Assembly: GCA_003553895.1 (NCBI GenBank)
Contig: PWFM01000010.1
Span: 1 to 9,359, forward strand
Origin: Syntrophomonadaceae bacterium
GTDB taxonomy: Bacteria > Bacillota > Dethiobacteria > DTU022
Direction of reading: 5' to 3'
DNA length: 9,359 nt
Positions 1-6,764 of this stretch are shown here, piece after piece. The first letter of the stretch is position 1; each line of letters starts with the position of its first letter. The notes below the pieces were generated by a model that worked only from the letters and a program-made list of their open reading frames with translations, had not been told where the DNA came from and ran no database searches. Made by a program: the position numbers and the translations under genes.

Positions 1-15
1 TTGCGGTCCTTTTTT
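1..15 (+). terminator. Possible tail of an upstream terminator, cut by the window edge
   Basis: The window opens with a GC-rich stretch (GCGGTCC) followed directly by six T residues at 10-15. This looks like the 3' arm and U-tract of an intrinsic terminator whose 5' arm would lie outside the window. If so, the hydrolase gene that follows starts a new transcription unit. The other half cannot be seen, so the call is tentative. Confidence 0.25.
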
Positions 16-46
16 GATATTATTAAGTTTAAAACTACTGGGAGAA

Positions 47-52
47 AGGTGG
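47..52 (+). promoter_or_regulatory. Ribosome binding site fixing a TTG start at 59
   Basis: AGGTGG, inside a longer purine run beginning near 41, ends six bases before the TTG at 59. The frame is also open from a TTG at 14, but that codon has only a T-run before it and no ribosome site. The start at 59 is therefore preferred. Confidence 0.65.
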
Positions 53-58
53 ACATCA

Positions 59-1288
59 TTGAATAAAAAACAAGAGCTGTACAAAAAAGCTGCCGAAAAG
101 ATTAAACGGGACGACATGGTCAAACTCTTAAAAGAACTGATTACCATTAAGAGCCCCTTTTTTTCAGAAACGGAAATAATCGAATTTTTGCGGGGCCGCC
201 TCTCTTATTACAACCGCCTGCAAACCGAGGTTCACCGCTACGAAGAAAATAAAGTGACCGGGTTCAAAGGAGAAAACTTAATAGTCCGCCTGACTGGAAA
301 AGGCACAGGTCCGCGGATGCTTCTCAATGCCCATGTTGATACTGTTCCCCTTTGTGACGGATGGACGGTCGATCCTTTTGCCGGTGTAGAAAAAGATGGC
401 CGGGTTTACGGGTTGGGGGCCCTTGACATGAAGGCGGGAGTGGTTATTTGCATCTTTTTGCTGGAAGCGCTGGTTGAAGCGGACATCGAACTCTCCGGGG
501 ACATTGTATTTACCGCCGTCAGTGACGAGGAAGGCCCTTTTGGCCTGGGAACACACTATACTATTCTAGACGGCATTGTTGACGGCTGTGACTGTGCTGT
601 AATTACCGAACCTTCCGGTCCCTTTGCCCCGGGGACGGAAAAATTTCCCTGTGTGGCCCTGGGGGGAAGAGGTACCGCCGTTTACTTTGTTAGGGTCAGG
701 GGCAGATCCGCCCACGGCGCTAACCCTGAGAAAGGTTGTAACGCCGTAGAGGATGCGGCCAGAATAATTACTGCTTTAACAGAAAGGCTGGATCTGGGCT
801 CCCATCCTCTGCTCGGCGAGGGGACAATATGTATTACCAATCTGCGTGGTGGCGATAAGTACCTGCTTGTTCCAGAGGAGGCCAGCTTCACCATCTACCG
901 TCACACCGTGGAAGGAGACGCCGATGGGGCTTTAAAAGAAGTTAAAGAAATCATTGAATCATTAAACCTGGAAAGCGAAGTGGAGGTAAAATTACGTGAT
1001 CTGCCTCACCCGGAAACTTTTTTCCGGCCCTGGACGGTCAGTGAGGATAATCTACTGGTCAATTCCTTAAAAAAAAGCAGTGAAGAGATCCTGGGCAAAG
1101 AGCTGCTAACCACTTATTTCCGCTCTGAATCTGATGCCAACCATATCGCTAACAGGTTGAAGATACCGACAGTCCTGTTCGGTCCGGACGGAGCGAACTA
1201 CCATGCTCCCGATGAATACGTGGATATTGACAGCATGGTTGATTCCACGCGGGTTCTTTTACATACTCTTGTGGATCTGCTTTATTGA
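59..1288 (+). CDS. M20 family metallopeptidase / aminoacylase (ArgE/DapE/ACY1 type)
   Basis: This is a cytoplasmic co-catalytic zinc hydrolase of 409 residues, the usual M20 length. The family removes acyl groups from N-acyl amino acids or cleaves small dipeptides. The full metal and catalytic set is visible: H92 and D94 in AHVDTVP, the bridging D123 in GALDMKAG, the general base E157 with E158 in SDEEGP, E184 in ITEPSG, and H382 in the C-terminal NYHAPDE. H219 in SAHG marks the inserted lid/dimerisation domain (roughly 200-310), which reaches into the active site in this family. There is no signal peptide. The start is a TTG with a good ribosome site. A gap of 385 bases with its own promoter separates it from the amino acid importer downstream, so the two are probably not one operon. 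The substrate cannot be told from sequence: ArgE, DapE, carboxypeptidase G2 and N-acetyl-diaminobutyrate deacetylases all share these motifs. The family call is secure and the reaction is open. Confidence 0.93.
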   Translation: MNKKQELYKKAAEKIKRDDMVKLLKELITIKSPFFSETEIIEFLRGRLSYYNRLQTEVHRYEENKVTGFKGENLIVRLTGKGTGPRMLLNAHVDTVPLCDGWTVDPFAGVEKDGRVYGLGALDMKAGVVICIFLLEALVEADIELSGDIVFTAVSDEEGPFGLGTHYTILDGIVDGCDCAVITEPSGPFAPGTEKFPCVALGGRGTAVYFVRVRGRSAHGANPEKGCNAVEDAARIITALTERLDLGSHPLLGEGTICITNLRGGDKYLLVPEEASFTIYRHTVEGDADGALKEVKEIIESLNLESEVEVKLRDLPHPETFFRPWTVSEDNLLVNSLKKSSEEILGKELLTTYFRSESDANHIANRLKIPTVLFGPDGANYHAPDEYVDIDSMVDSTRVLLHTLVDLLY

Positions 1289-1483
1289 CCGGGCGATCTC
1301 GATCGCCATGTGGATTAAAGCTGTTTTTATAAATTAAGGGAGCCTGCTCTCTAAGATAATGGGTATCAGGCGGTATTCAGGCTGTGGTAAAAAAAATAGG
1401 CATTTTATAAAGGATAGGCAGACTGGAAAGACTTCATCCCATCATTTTTTTATTTTAACTTGTTGGAAAGTTTCTATGGTGGG
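1289..1483. other. Intergenic, no gene recognised
   Basis: This AT-rich stretch follows the hydrolase and no coding region is credible in it. It holds a short palindrome (GGCGATC, TC, GATCGCC at 1292-1307) just after the stop codon. No T-run follows it directly (the nearest is about 15 bases on), so it is at best a weak terminator. An imperfect tandem repeat (GGTATCAGGC at 1362-1371, GGTATTCAGGC at 1372-1382) is also present and has no assigned function. Confidence 0.5.
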
Positions 1484-1512
1484 TTGATGATAAATTGAAA
1501 GAGGGTTATAAT
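1484..1512 (+). promoter_or_regulatory. Sigma-A type promoter for the amino acid ABC operon
   Basis: A TTGATG box at 1484-1489 and a consensus TATAAT at 1507-1512 are separated by exactly 17 bases. The -10 box matches 6 of 6 and the -35 box 4 of 6. Transcription would begin near 1519 and give a leader of about 155 nt before the ATG at 1674. It is the best-formed promoter in the window and sits just where the operon needs one. Confidence 0.7.
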
Positions 1513-1518
1513 ATCTGA

Positions 1519-1661
1519 AATACTTCTTGTTTTACCCGGGACATGTATTTATGTTACAAATATGGAAATTAATTCTGTTTGTGTGGTGTAGATGTTAATT
1601 GAGAGGGGTGAGGCCGGAATAGCTGCTTTATAATTATTTGCAGGGGCTCGACATAAGAAAA
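1519..1661 (+). other. Long untranslated leader of the amino acid importer operon
   Basis: This is the stretch between the predicted transcription start and the ribosome site. It contains a small inverted repeat, TGTA-N7-TACA at 1544-1558, about 25-40 bases past the predicted start, which could be an operator. A second TATAAT at 1629-1634 lacks a -35 box at a usable distance. I recognise no known riboswitch or T-box, and no strong stem stands out. Confidence 0.35.
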
Positions 1662-1667
1662 AAGGAG
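1662..1667 (+). promoter_or_regulatory. Ribosome binding site fixing the ATG at 1674
   Basis: AAGGAG ends six bases before the ATG at 1674. The frame is open from further upstream (1638), but the ATG at 1674 is the one next to this site and the one that gives a proper signal peptide. Confidence 0.8.
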
Positions 1668-1673
1668 TGTTCA

Positions 1674-2540
1674 ATGACAATGTTTAATCGTAAAAGCTAT
1701 GTATTTTTCGTGTTGATGCTTATTGCTTTAATGTTTGTTTTTGTAGGTTGTGAAGCTCCGGAAGAAGAACCGGAAGTTGAAGCGGAAGAGCCGGAAGAAG
1801 AAGTGGAAGAAGCCGAGCCTGAGGGCGACGGCAGCCTGCAGAGAGTACTCGATGCCGGTGAACTGGTTGTAGTGGGCAGCGGTGGATACCCGCCATTTAA
1901 CTTCTACGGGGAAGATGATCCCGATACTCCGATCGGGTTTGATGTTGATACCGCAAAAGCAATTGCCGAGCGATTGGGTGTTGACCTGGTTTATGAAACT
2001 TCTGACTGGGACGGCCTGCCCGACGGTTTAAGGGCCGGGCGCTATGACGCTATCCTGGGCAGCATGGCTGACACTGAAGCACGCCGTGAAATCGTCAGCT
2101 TCACCATCCCTTACTACTACTCCGGCGCGCAGTTGATTGTGCGCGAAGATTCGGGCATTGAAGGCCCGGACGACGTAGAAGGTCTCGATATCGGGGTAAT
2201 CACCGGGGAAACTTATGTTGACGATGCCATAAACCTCGGCGCTAACGATATCCATTACGCCGAAGTTAATACTATTCTTCTCGAGGTGCGGGGAGGCAGG
2301 ATTGATGGCATGATCACCGATCGCCTTGTTGCTCTCAGGGGGATAAACGAAATTGCCGGCGGTGATGAGTTGATGATGGCCGGTGAACTGATCCGGACTG
2401 AAAACGTAGCCGTCGCATTTCGTCAGGAAGACAATGAGTTGAGGGAGAAGGTCTCAGAAATTCTTGAAGAACTGCATGATGACGGGACCATGACCGAGAT
2501 AAGCATGGATTGGCACGGTATTGATATAACCAAGCCATAA
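1674..2540 (+). CDS. Polar amino acid ABC importer, solute-binding lipoprotein (family 3)
   Basis: This is the extracellular receptor of the importer encoded with the next two genes, 288 residues long. Residues 1-26 are a lipoprotein signal: Arg and Lys at 6-7, a hydrophobic core at 9-24 and a lipobox ending FVGC with C26 as the lipidated residue. Residues 27-52 form an unusual linker in which more than half the positions are Glu. The mature SBP_bac_3 domain runs from about 54 to 285. It shows the lobe motif GFDVDTAKAIAERLG (88-102), the ligand-carboxylate segment MADTEARREIVSFT (131-144, with Arg137 or Arg138 the likely carboxylate ligand) followed by PYYYSG, and DIGVITGETY (172-181), a typical lobe-2 start. 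The ligand is probably a polar amino acid, but specificity cannot be read from sequence. Relatives include glutamine, arginine, cystine and ectoine binders. A perfect hairpin begins right after the stop codon. Confidence 0.93.
   Translation: MTMFNRKSYVFFVLMLIALMFVFVGCEAPEEEPEVEAEEPEEEVEEAEPEGDGSLQRVLDAGELVVVGSGGYPPFNFYGEDDPDTPIGFDVDTAKAIAERLGVDLVYETSDWDGLPDGLRAGRYDAILGSMADTEARREIVSFTIPYYYSGAQLIVREDSGIEGPDDVEGLDIGVITGETYVDDAINLGANDIHYAEVNTILLEVRGGRIDGMITDRLVALRGINEIAGGDELMMAGELIRTENVAVAFRQEDNELREKVSEILEELHDDGTMTEISMDWHGIDITKP
1752..1823 (+). repeat. Glu/Pro low-complexity coding tract
   Basis: This purine-rich tract of GAA/GAG codons with interspersed CCG and GTG or GTT codons encodes residues 27-50 of the binding protein. 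Near-repeated units of the form GAAGAAGAA and GCGGAAGAGCC make it prone to replication slippage. It lies in the flexible tether between the lipid anchor and the folded domain, where changes in length would be tolerated. Confidence 0.7.
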
Positions 2541-2582
2541 TAATATGCGGGTACGGGCCTTGCGGCCCGTACCCGCATATTA
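2541..2582. terminator. Perfect 19-bp hairpin after the binding-protein gene
   Basis: The left arm at 2541-2559 and the right arm at 2564-2582 are perfect reverse complements, joined by the tetraloop TTGC. The stem starts at the base after the TAA stop codon and has a GC-rich top half. No T-run follows on either side, so it is not a standard intrinsic terminator. Its position suggests an element that protects the 3' end of the binding-protein message or lets only part of transcription pass into the permease and ATPase genes. That would supply the excess of receptor over membrane parts typical of ABC importers. Confidence 0.7.
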
Positions 2583-2682
2583 CAGGCTTATTTCCCTGCT
2601 CTGCAATACTGGTTTAAGTTGATAAGTAATAGAAACGAGAGATTACTCACCTAAGATGGTATTTCGGCAATTGGTGTCTGTT

Positions 2683-2688
2683 AAGGAG
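2683..2688 (+). promoter_or_regulatory. Ribosome binding site for the amino acid permease
   Basis: AAGGAG lies eight bases before the ATG at 2697 and five before an in-frame TTG at 2694. The ATG has both the better codon and the better spacing. No convincing promoter lies between the hairpin and this site, so the permease probably depends on read-through. Confidence 0.7.
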
Positions 2689-2696
2689 TTGAGTTG

Positions 2697-3368
2697 ATGA
2701 TAGATCTGCCCTGGGATTTTACGGCAATACCAAGATTTTTCCCCGGTTTTTACGCAGCTGCCTTGCTTACTTTACAGATCACTTTTTTTGGCATTCTCGT
2801 CGGCCTGGTCCTGGGACTGGTAACCGGCTTAATGAGGCTTTCGAAGAATCCACTTTTTAATACGCCGGCCAAAGCCTATATCTGGGTAATTCGCGGCACC
2901 CCACTCTTATTGCAGTTAATGATTATTTATTACGGACTGATTGACCTGGTCAGTATTGATAGAATGCCGGCAGCGATCATCGGTCTGGGAGTGCATAATG
3001 GAGCATATATAGCCGAGATTTTCCGAGGCGCTATCCAATCTGTGGAAAGGGGGCAGCGGGAAGCGGCCCTTTCCCTGGGGATGACGGAATCTCAGGCCAT
3101 GCGCAGGATTATTTTACCCCAGGCTTTTAAACGTTCTGTGCCCCCGCTGGGTAACCAGTTTATTATTGCCCTGAAAGACTCATCGCTGGCCAGCGCTATA
3201 GCGGTGCGGGAGCTGCTGCTGCGGGCCCGCCAGATGGGTTCTTCAACCCTGATGATGCTGGAAATGCTGATGATCGTGGGCATTTATTACCTGATGATGA
3301 CTACTGTCCTCAATCTATTGATGGGCAGGATTGAGAAACGCCTCGAGGTCAGCGATTACAAAGATTAA
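2697..3368 (+). CDS. Polar amino acid ABC importer, membrane permease (HisM/GlnP family)
   Basis: This is the membrane channel subunit of the importer, 223 residues, normal for the family. It has about five membrane segments; the clearest are near 19-44, 62-83, 92-107 and 187-209. The short conserved element IRGTPLLLQL (65-74) is typical of the HisM/GlnP subfamily. The cytoplasmic EAA loop that docks on the ATPase is complete at about 119-143, with REAALSLGM (121-129) and the closing ILPQA (139-143). AEIFRGAIQSVERGQ (106-120) just before it is also family-typical. No second permease is present, so the channel is probably a homodimer, as in several glutamine and arginine systems. Only 16 bases separate it from the ATPase ATG, which supports co-transcription and translational coupling. 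Confidence 0.94.
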   Translation: MIDLPWDFTAIPRFFPGFYAAALLTLQITFFGILVGLVLGLVTGLMRLSKNPLFNTPAKAYIWVIRGTPLLLQLMIIYYGLIDLVSIDRMPAAIIGLGVHNGAYIAEIFRGAIQSVERGQREAALSLGMTESQAMRRIILPQAFKRSVPPLGNQFIIALKDSSLASAIAVRELLLRARQMGSSTLMMLEMLMIVGIYYLMMTTVLNLLMGRIEKRLEVSDYKD

Positions 3369-3384
3369 AGGTGTGATTCTGCAG

Positions 3385-4107
3385 ATGATCAAAATTAGGG
3401 GTTTGAATAAGTGGTTTGGCGATCTCCATGTTCTGAAAGACATCGACATGGATGTATCGCCAAAAGAAGTGGTAGTGGTAATCGGCGCCAGCGGTTCAGG
3501 AAAAAGCACCCTGCTCCGATGTTTAAACTTCCTTGAATTTGCCCAGAAAGGGAATATTTATATTGACGGTGTCGAAGCCAATGCAAAAAGCAAAAACTTG
3601 CATACCGTCAGGGCTGATGTTGGCATGGTATTTCAGCACTTCAACCTTTTTCCGCACCGGACGGTGATGGGCAATGTAATTGAAGGCCTGACCCAGGTTA
3701 AACGGATATCCTCCAAAGAGGCTGTTGAACAGGGGGAAGACCTTTTAAAAAAAGTGGGCCTTTCAGATAAAGCCGATGTTTACCCGGCCATGCTGTCCGG
3801 CGGACAGAAACAGAGGGTGGCTATAGCCAGAGCCCTGGCTATGAAGCCCAAGATTATGCTTTTTGATGAGCCGACTTCGGCCCTTGATCCGGAGCTTGTC
3901 GGTGAGGTTTTACAGGTTATGAAAACTCTGGCCCTGGAAGGGATGACCATGATGGTGGTCAGCCATGAAATGGGTTTTGCCCGGGAAGTTGGCGATCGGG
4001 TTGTTTACATGGACGAGGGGTCTATTATTGAAGAAGGACCACCCAGTGTAATTTACAGTAATCCAAAAAATGAACGCACAAAAGCTTTCCTGGGCCAAAT
4101 CCTGTAG
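3385..4107 (+). CDS. Polar amino acid ABC importer, ATPase (GlnQ/HisP family)
   Basis: This is the cytoplasmic motor of the importer, 240 residues, the standard GlnQ size. The motifs are in order and intact: Walker A GASGSGKST (34-42, Lys40), Q-loop MVFQHFNLFPH with Gln84, ABC signature LSGGQKQR (137-144), Walker B IMLFDEP (157-163, Asp161 and catalytic Glu162), D-loop SALDP, and switch His194 in VVSHEMGF. The FNLFPH stretch after the Q-loop is characteristic of polar amino acid importers. The ATG at 3385 is chosen because it gives the usual MIKIRGLNKWFG start. The open frame extends upstream to 3331, but that would overlap the permease. The ribosome site is modest: AAAGGTG at 3367-3373, spacing 11, overlapping the permease stop. 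No clear terminator follows, and the next gene starts 109 bases on. Confidence 0.95.
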   Translation: MIKIRGLNKWFGDLHVLKDIDMDVSPKEVVVVIGASGSGKSTLLRCLNFLEFAQKGNIYIDGVEANAKSKNLHTVRADVGMVFQHFNLFPHRTVMGNVIEGLTQVKRISSKEAVEQGEDLLKKVGLSDKADVYPAMLSGGQKQRVAIARALAMKPKIMLFDEPTSALDPELVGEVLQVMKTLALEGMTMMVVSHEMGFAREVGDRVVYMDEGSIIEEGPPSVIYSNPKNERTKAFLGQIL

Positions 4108-4144
4108 CATGTTCTGGCGCTTGCTTTTGTTATTATTTTAAATA

Positions 4145-4153
4145 TGTTATGAT
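4145..4153 (+). promoter_or_regulatory. Extended -10 promoter for the DMT transporter
   Basis: TGTTATGAT is an extended -10 element: TG, one base, then TATGAT, which matches TATAAT at 5 of 6. Upstream -35 candidates are poor (TTGTTA at 4127 with a 15-base spacer, TTGCTT at 4121 with a 21-base spacer), as is usual for extended -10 promoters. Transcription would start near 4160, in front of a small hairpin. Confidence 0.4.
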
Positions 4154-4169
4154 CATATTTGTCCGGTTA

Positions 4170-4183
4170 CCGGTGAAAACTGG
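4170..4183 (+). other. Small GNRA-loop hairpin in the leader of the DMT gene
   Basis: CCGGT and ACTGG pair (with one G-U pair) around a GAAA tetraloop, a stable RNA fold. It lies about 10 bases after the predicted transcription start and about 20 before the ribosome site. The stem is only five pairs and no T-run follows directly. Any role, such as stabilising the message, is a guess. Confidence 0.25.
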
Positions 4184-4216
4184 CTTTCCGGGCAATATTT
4201 TTTGTGAGGATCTATT

Positions 4217-5167
4217 ATGGGGGCTTCAATGCAGCAATTAATGGCGGATAAAAGAACAATACTGGCAGATATTTCGCTTGTTTTTGTGGCCCTCTTCTGG
4301 GGCTCCAATTTTGTTATTATCAAGCAGGCCCTGGATATAATCCATCCCTTTACATACATGGGGATCAGGTTTATCATAGCAGCACTTTTACTGGCCCCCT
4401 TTTTTTGGAAGCGCCTGGTCCGGGCTTCGGCCCGGGATTATCTGGATGGTTGTTTGATCGGACTGTTTTTGTTTGGTGGTTTTGCTTTTCAGACTGTGGG
4501 CCTCCTTTACACTACACCGGCCAACTCCGGTTTCATCACCAATACTGCCGTGATTATCGTGCCCTTTTTATATTTTTTAGTTGCGAAGCGTTCACCGGGT
4601 TGGTGGGCTTACGTGGGAGGCATGCTGGCTGCTTCCGGCCTATACCTGCTTTCGGCCAATGAGGTGGCAGGGCTCGGGCTGGGAGATGCTTTGACCCTTG
4701 TTTGCGCCTTCCTGTTTGCCGCCCATATTATAGCGATCGGTATGTTCGTAAGGCGCAGTGATGCCATTGTGCTGGCCGTAACCCAGATTGCTTTTACCGG
4801 GGTGGCCAGTATGAGCGTTGCTTTTATCTTTGAGCCTACCGAGCTTATGTTCCATCAACCCCCGGCAATCTGGGGCGCTATTTTATACGCTGTAGTTTTC
4901 TGTACCATCGGAGCCTTCGTAACTCAGACCTTTGCCCAGCGTTATACGCCGCCGACCCATGCTTCATTGATTCTCTCTCTGGAGGCGGCTTTTGCCGGAC
5001 TGTTTTCCTACTTGTTCTGGGATGAAATATTTACCCTGCAAAAACTGGTTGGAGCGGTTCTGATTCTGGCCGGCATACTAACTACGGAAATGCGGTCGGT
5101 CCTGGTGGCAAAAATATCCGCACGCCGGGCTGCGCTGGCCAGGCGGGGCGCTCCGCCATTAGAATAA
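4217..5167 (+). CDS. DMT superfamily transporter with two EamA domains
   Basis: This integral membrane transporter of 316 residues is of the drug/metabolite type and has about ten membrane helices in two EamA repeats (about 18-147 and 157-291). The first repeat opens with VALFWGSNFVIIKQ (24-37), the hallmark start of these proteins. The second ends with LEAAFAGLFSYLFWDE (255-270) and a final helix rich in Gly, Ala and Ile, also typical. The C-terminal tail (about 292-316) is rich in Arg and Lys and should be cytoplasmic. Members usually export amino acids or other small metabolites, but some import, and the substrate cannot be assigned. The start at 4217 has GTGAGGA at 4204-4210, six bases away. 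It follows the amino acid importer on the same strand, so a link with amino acid balance is possible but unproven. Confidence 0.9.
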   Translation: MGASMQQLMADKRTILADISLVFVALFWGSNFVIIKQALDIIHPFTYMGIRFIIAALLLAPFFWKRLVRASARDYLDGCLIGLFLFGGFAFQTVGLLYTTPANSGFITNTAVIIVPFLYFLVAKRSPGWWAYVGGMLAASGLYLLSANEVAGLGLGDALTLVCAFLFAAHIIAIGMFVRRSDAIVLAVTQIAFTGVASMSVAFIFEPTELMFHQPPAIWGAILYAVVFCTIGAFVTQTFAQRYTPPTHASLILSLEAAFAGLFSYLFWDEIFTLQKLVGAVLILAGILTTEMRSVLVAKISARRAALARRGAPPLE

Positions 5168-5236
5168 TCCTTAAGCTGTGTTAAGATGATCTAACAAGGC
5201 CTCATCGAGAGCTTTATCAAAATTGCCAGGTTTCAG

Positions 5237-5260
5237 GTTTAATTAAAAAAGCTGGGATAT
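5237..5260 (+). promoter_or_regulatory. Possible sigma-B-like promoter for the MFS gene
   Basis: GTTTAA at 5237-5242 and GGATAT at 5255-5260, 12 bases apart, resemble the Bacillus general-stress sigma-B pattern (GTTTAA, 12-15 bases, GGGTAT), missing one position. I see no good sigma-A promoter in the same gap. The region is AT-rich, so chance resemblance is a real possibility, and whether the host has sigma-B is unknown. Confidence 0.3.
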
Positions 5261-5298
5261 TTAAACAATGGATTAAATAAATTTGTTGGAGGGGCCGG

Positions 5299-6612
5299 GT
5301 GACAGCTTTAAAAGGATCCACATCTGAATCTTTGAACAAGGCGCTGCGGATACGCTGGATTATGTGGCTGTTCCTCGTATCTCTGCACCTGATCACAAAT
5401 TTTCACCGGGTTTCCTTTAACGTGGTTGCCGGATTGTTGACGGCTGAATTTAACTTGACCGGGGCCGGTTTAGGCAACCTGGCGGCAGCCTACACTTATA
5501 CTTACCTGGTCATGCAGCTTCCCGGCGGGGCCATGGTCGACCGCCTCGGTCCGCGGCGAATAGCTTTCCTGACTGCTGCGGCCATGGCGGCCGGTTCTGT
5601 CATAATTGGCCTTTCACCTGGCGCCGCCCTGGTTTTTGCCGGACGTCTGCTGATCGGTTTCGGCGGTTCGGTAATCCTGATTAATGTATTCAAGTTCCAG
5701 GCTTCATGGTTTAAGCCCACCGAGTTTGCCACCGTGTCGGGACTGGCTCTTTTCATCAGCAGCAGCGGCACTCTCCTTGCCTCAACACCATTAAGCATCT
5801 CGGTGAATATGATTGGCTGGCGAGGTTCATTCATCCTGGCCGGAGTAATTACCGCCCTGGTAGCCATAGCCTGTGTTCGGATTATCCGCGACAGGCCCGG
5901 GGAGCACTGTCGGGCTGTGGATGGCAGCAGTGATTACCAGCTTGATGGGGAACCCTCCGGTCCTGAGGGAGGGCCGCTTTTCAGGGCGCTTCCTGAGATC
6001 CTGAAGAATGGACGACTCTGGATCCTTTTTTTAATAAACACTGGTATTTACGGGGGATTCATCGTTTTTTCCGGGACCTGGGGCGTATCTTACCTGGTCC
6101 ATGTTTATGGTATGGATGTCCGGGAGGCATCATTTTTTATTATACCCGCCTTTGTCGGTTATATGATCGGTGCTCCGGCGTTCGGGTTTATTTCCGACCG
6201 GATCGGTTCGCGTAAAAAACCGGCGGCAGTCTCATTTATATTATTTTGCCTGGCCTGGGGAACCATTGCTGCCTGGCCCGGCCTTTTGCCCCTGCCTTTG
6301 CTTTATGTGGTCAGCTTCTTGATCGGTTTTGGCACCCCCGCCAACGTCCTCACTTTTTCCATGGCCCGTGAGGCCAGTCCCCCGGGTTACACCGGTCTGG
6401 TTACGGCCATGGTTAACATGGGAGTGTTTGCTGGAATGGCCATCCTGCAGCCCCTTTTTGGTTATATTCTGGATTTGGGCTGGGAAGGAGTGGTAATAGA
6501 AGGGGCCCGAATCTATCCCCTTGCAGCTTACCGGCTCGGATTTCTGATTTGTTTCCTTTTTGGCCTGATGGCCCTGGCGGCAACTCTAGTTTACAGGGAA
6601 AACAAGGGATAA
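5299..6612 (+). CDS. Major facilitator superfamily transporter
   Basis: This secondary transporter of 437 residues has the twelve-helix MFS layout, with a central cytoplasmic loop at about 197-235. The N-half carries motif A between helices 2 and 3, GGAMVDRLGPRR (76-87). The C-half carries its counterpart, GFISDRIGSRKK (296-307). The N-terminal RVSFNVVAGLL and the overall form recall organic-anion and sugar-phosphate type families (UhpC/NarK-like in the broad sense), but the substrate cannot be assigned. The start is GTG at 5299 with TTGGAGGGG at 5286-5294 at good spacing. It stands 131 bases after the DMT gene on the same strand and could be co-transcribed with it or use its own promoter. 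It converges with the osmoprotectant operon, with a terminator between them. Confidence 0.9.
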   Translation: MTALKGSTSESLNKALRIRWIMWLFLVSLHLITNFHRVSFNVVAGLLTAEFNLTGAGLGNLAAAYTYTYLVMQLPGGAMVDRLGPRRIAFLTAAAMAAGSVIIGLSPGAALVFAGRLLIGFGGSVILINVFKFQASWFKPTEFATVSGLALFISSSGTLLASTPLSISVNMIGWRGSFILAGVITALVAIACVRIIRDRPGEHCRAVDGSSDYQLDGEPSGPEGGPLFRALPEILKNGRLWILFLINTGIYGGFIVFSGTWGVSYLVHVYGMDVREASFFIIPAFVGYMIGAPAFGFISDRIGSRKKPAAVSFILFCLAWGTIAAWPGLLPLPLLYVVSFLIGFGTPANVLTFSMAREASPPGYTGLVTAMVNMGVFAGMAILQPLFGYILDLGWEGVVIEGARIYPLAAYRLGFLICFLFGLMALAATLVYRENKG

Positions 6613-6698
6613 AAAAGAAACAGCTGCCTATACGAACTCTGGCAAAGACAGGGTTGATTAAGCGTCGGTTCAGATTAAAATGAAAGCGTTTATATTAA

Positions 6699-6726
6699 AA
6701 GGGTTTCTCCCTCGGGAGAAACCCTT
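6699..6726 (-). terminator. Rho-independent terminator of the osmoprotectant operon
   Basis: A perfect 12-bp stem (6699-6710 with 6715-6726) closes a four-base loop. Read on the minus strand, the stem ends in CCCTT and runs into TTAATAT, so the T-rich tail is on the side that serves the opu genes, 38 bases past the stop at 6765. On the plus strand GCAACC follows with no T-run. It may still give some stop for the convergent MFS message. Confidence 0.8.
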
Positions 6727-6764
6727 GCAACCTATAAAGATACTGTCCAGGAACCTGTTACTGC

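Noticed and set aside
1292..1307. GGCGATC-TC-GATCGCC palindrome as terminator of the hydrolase gene
   Set aside because: The loop is too tight at two bases and the nearest T-run starts about 15 bases further on, so it is not a convincing intrinsic terminator.
1629..1634. Second TATAAT close to the amino acid binding-protein gene
   Set aside because: The only -35-like box upstream (TTGAGA at 1599) is 24 bases away and there is no TG extension, so it is not a credible promoter.
2625..2647. AGTAAT / ATTACT inverted repeat between the amino acid binding-protein and permease genes
   Set aside because: It has only six pairs around an 11-base AT-rich loop and is expected by chance. The TTGATA just before it has no good -10 partner.
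4405..4662. An 85-codon plus-strand frame within the DMT gene
   Set aside because: It overlaps the DMT gene in another frame; the DMT frame carries both EamA repeats without a break.
5176..5203. Imperfect inverted repeat TGTTAAGAT / ATCTAACA after the DMT gene
   Set aside because: It has a bulge, almost no loop and no T-run. It could be a weak operator, but nothing else supports it.
5502..5867. A 121-codon minus-strand open frame inside the MFS gene
   Set aside because: Its Arg/Pro-rich product is the usual antisense shadow of a hydrophobic GC-rich gene, and the MFS frame is continuous across it.
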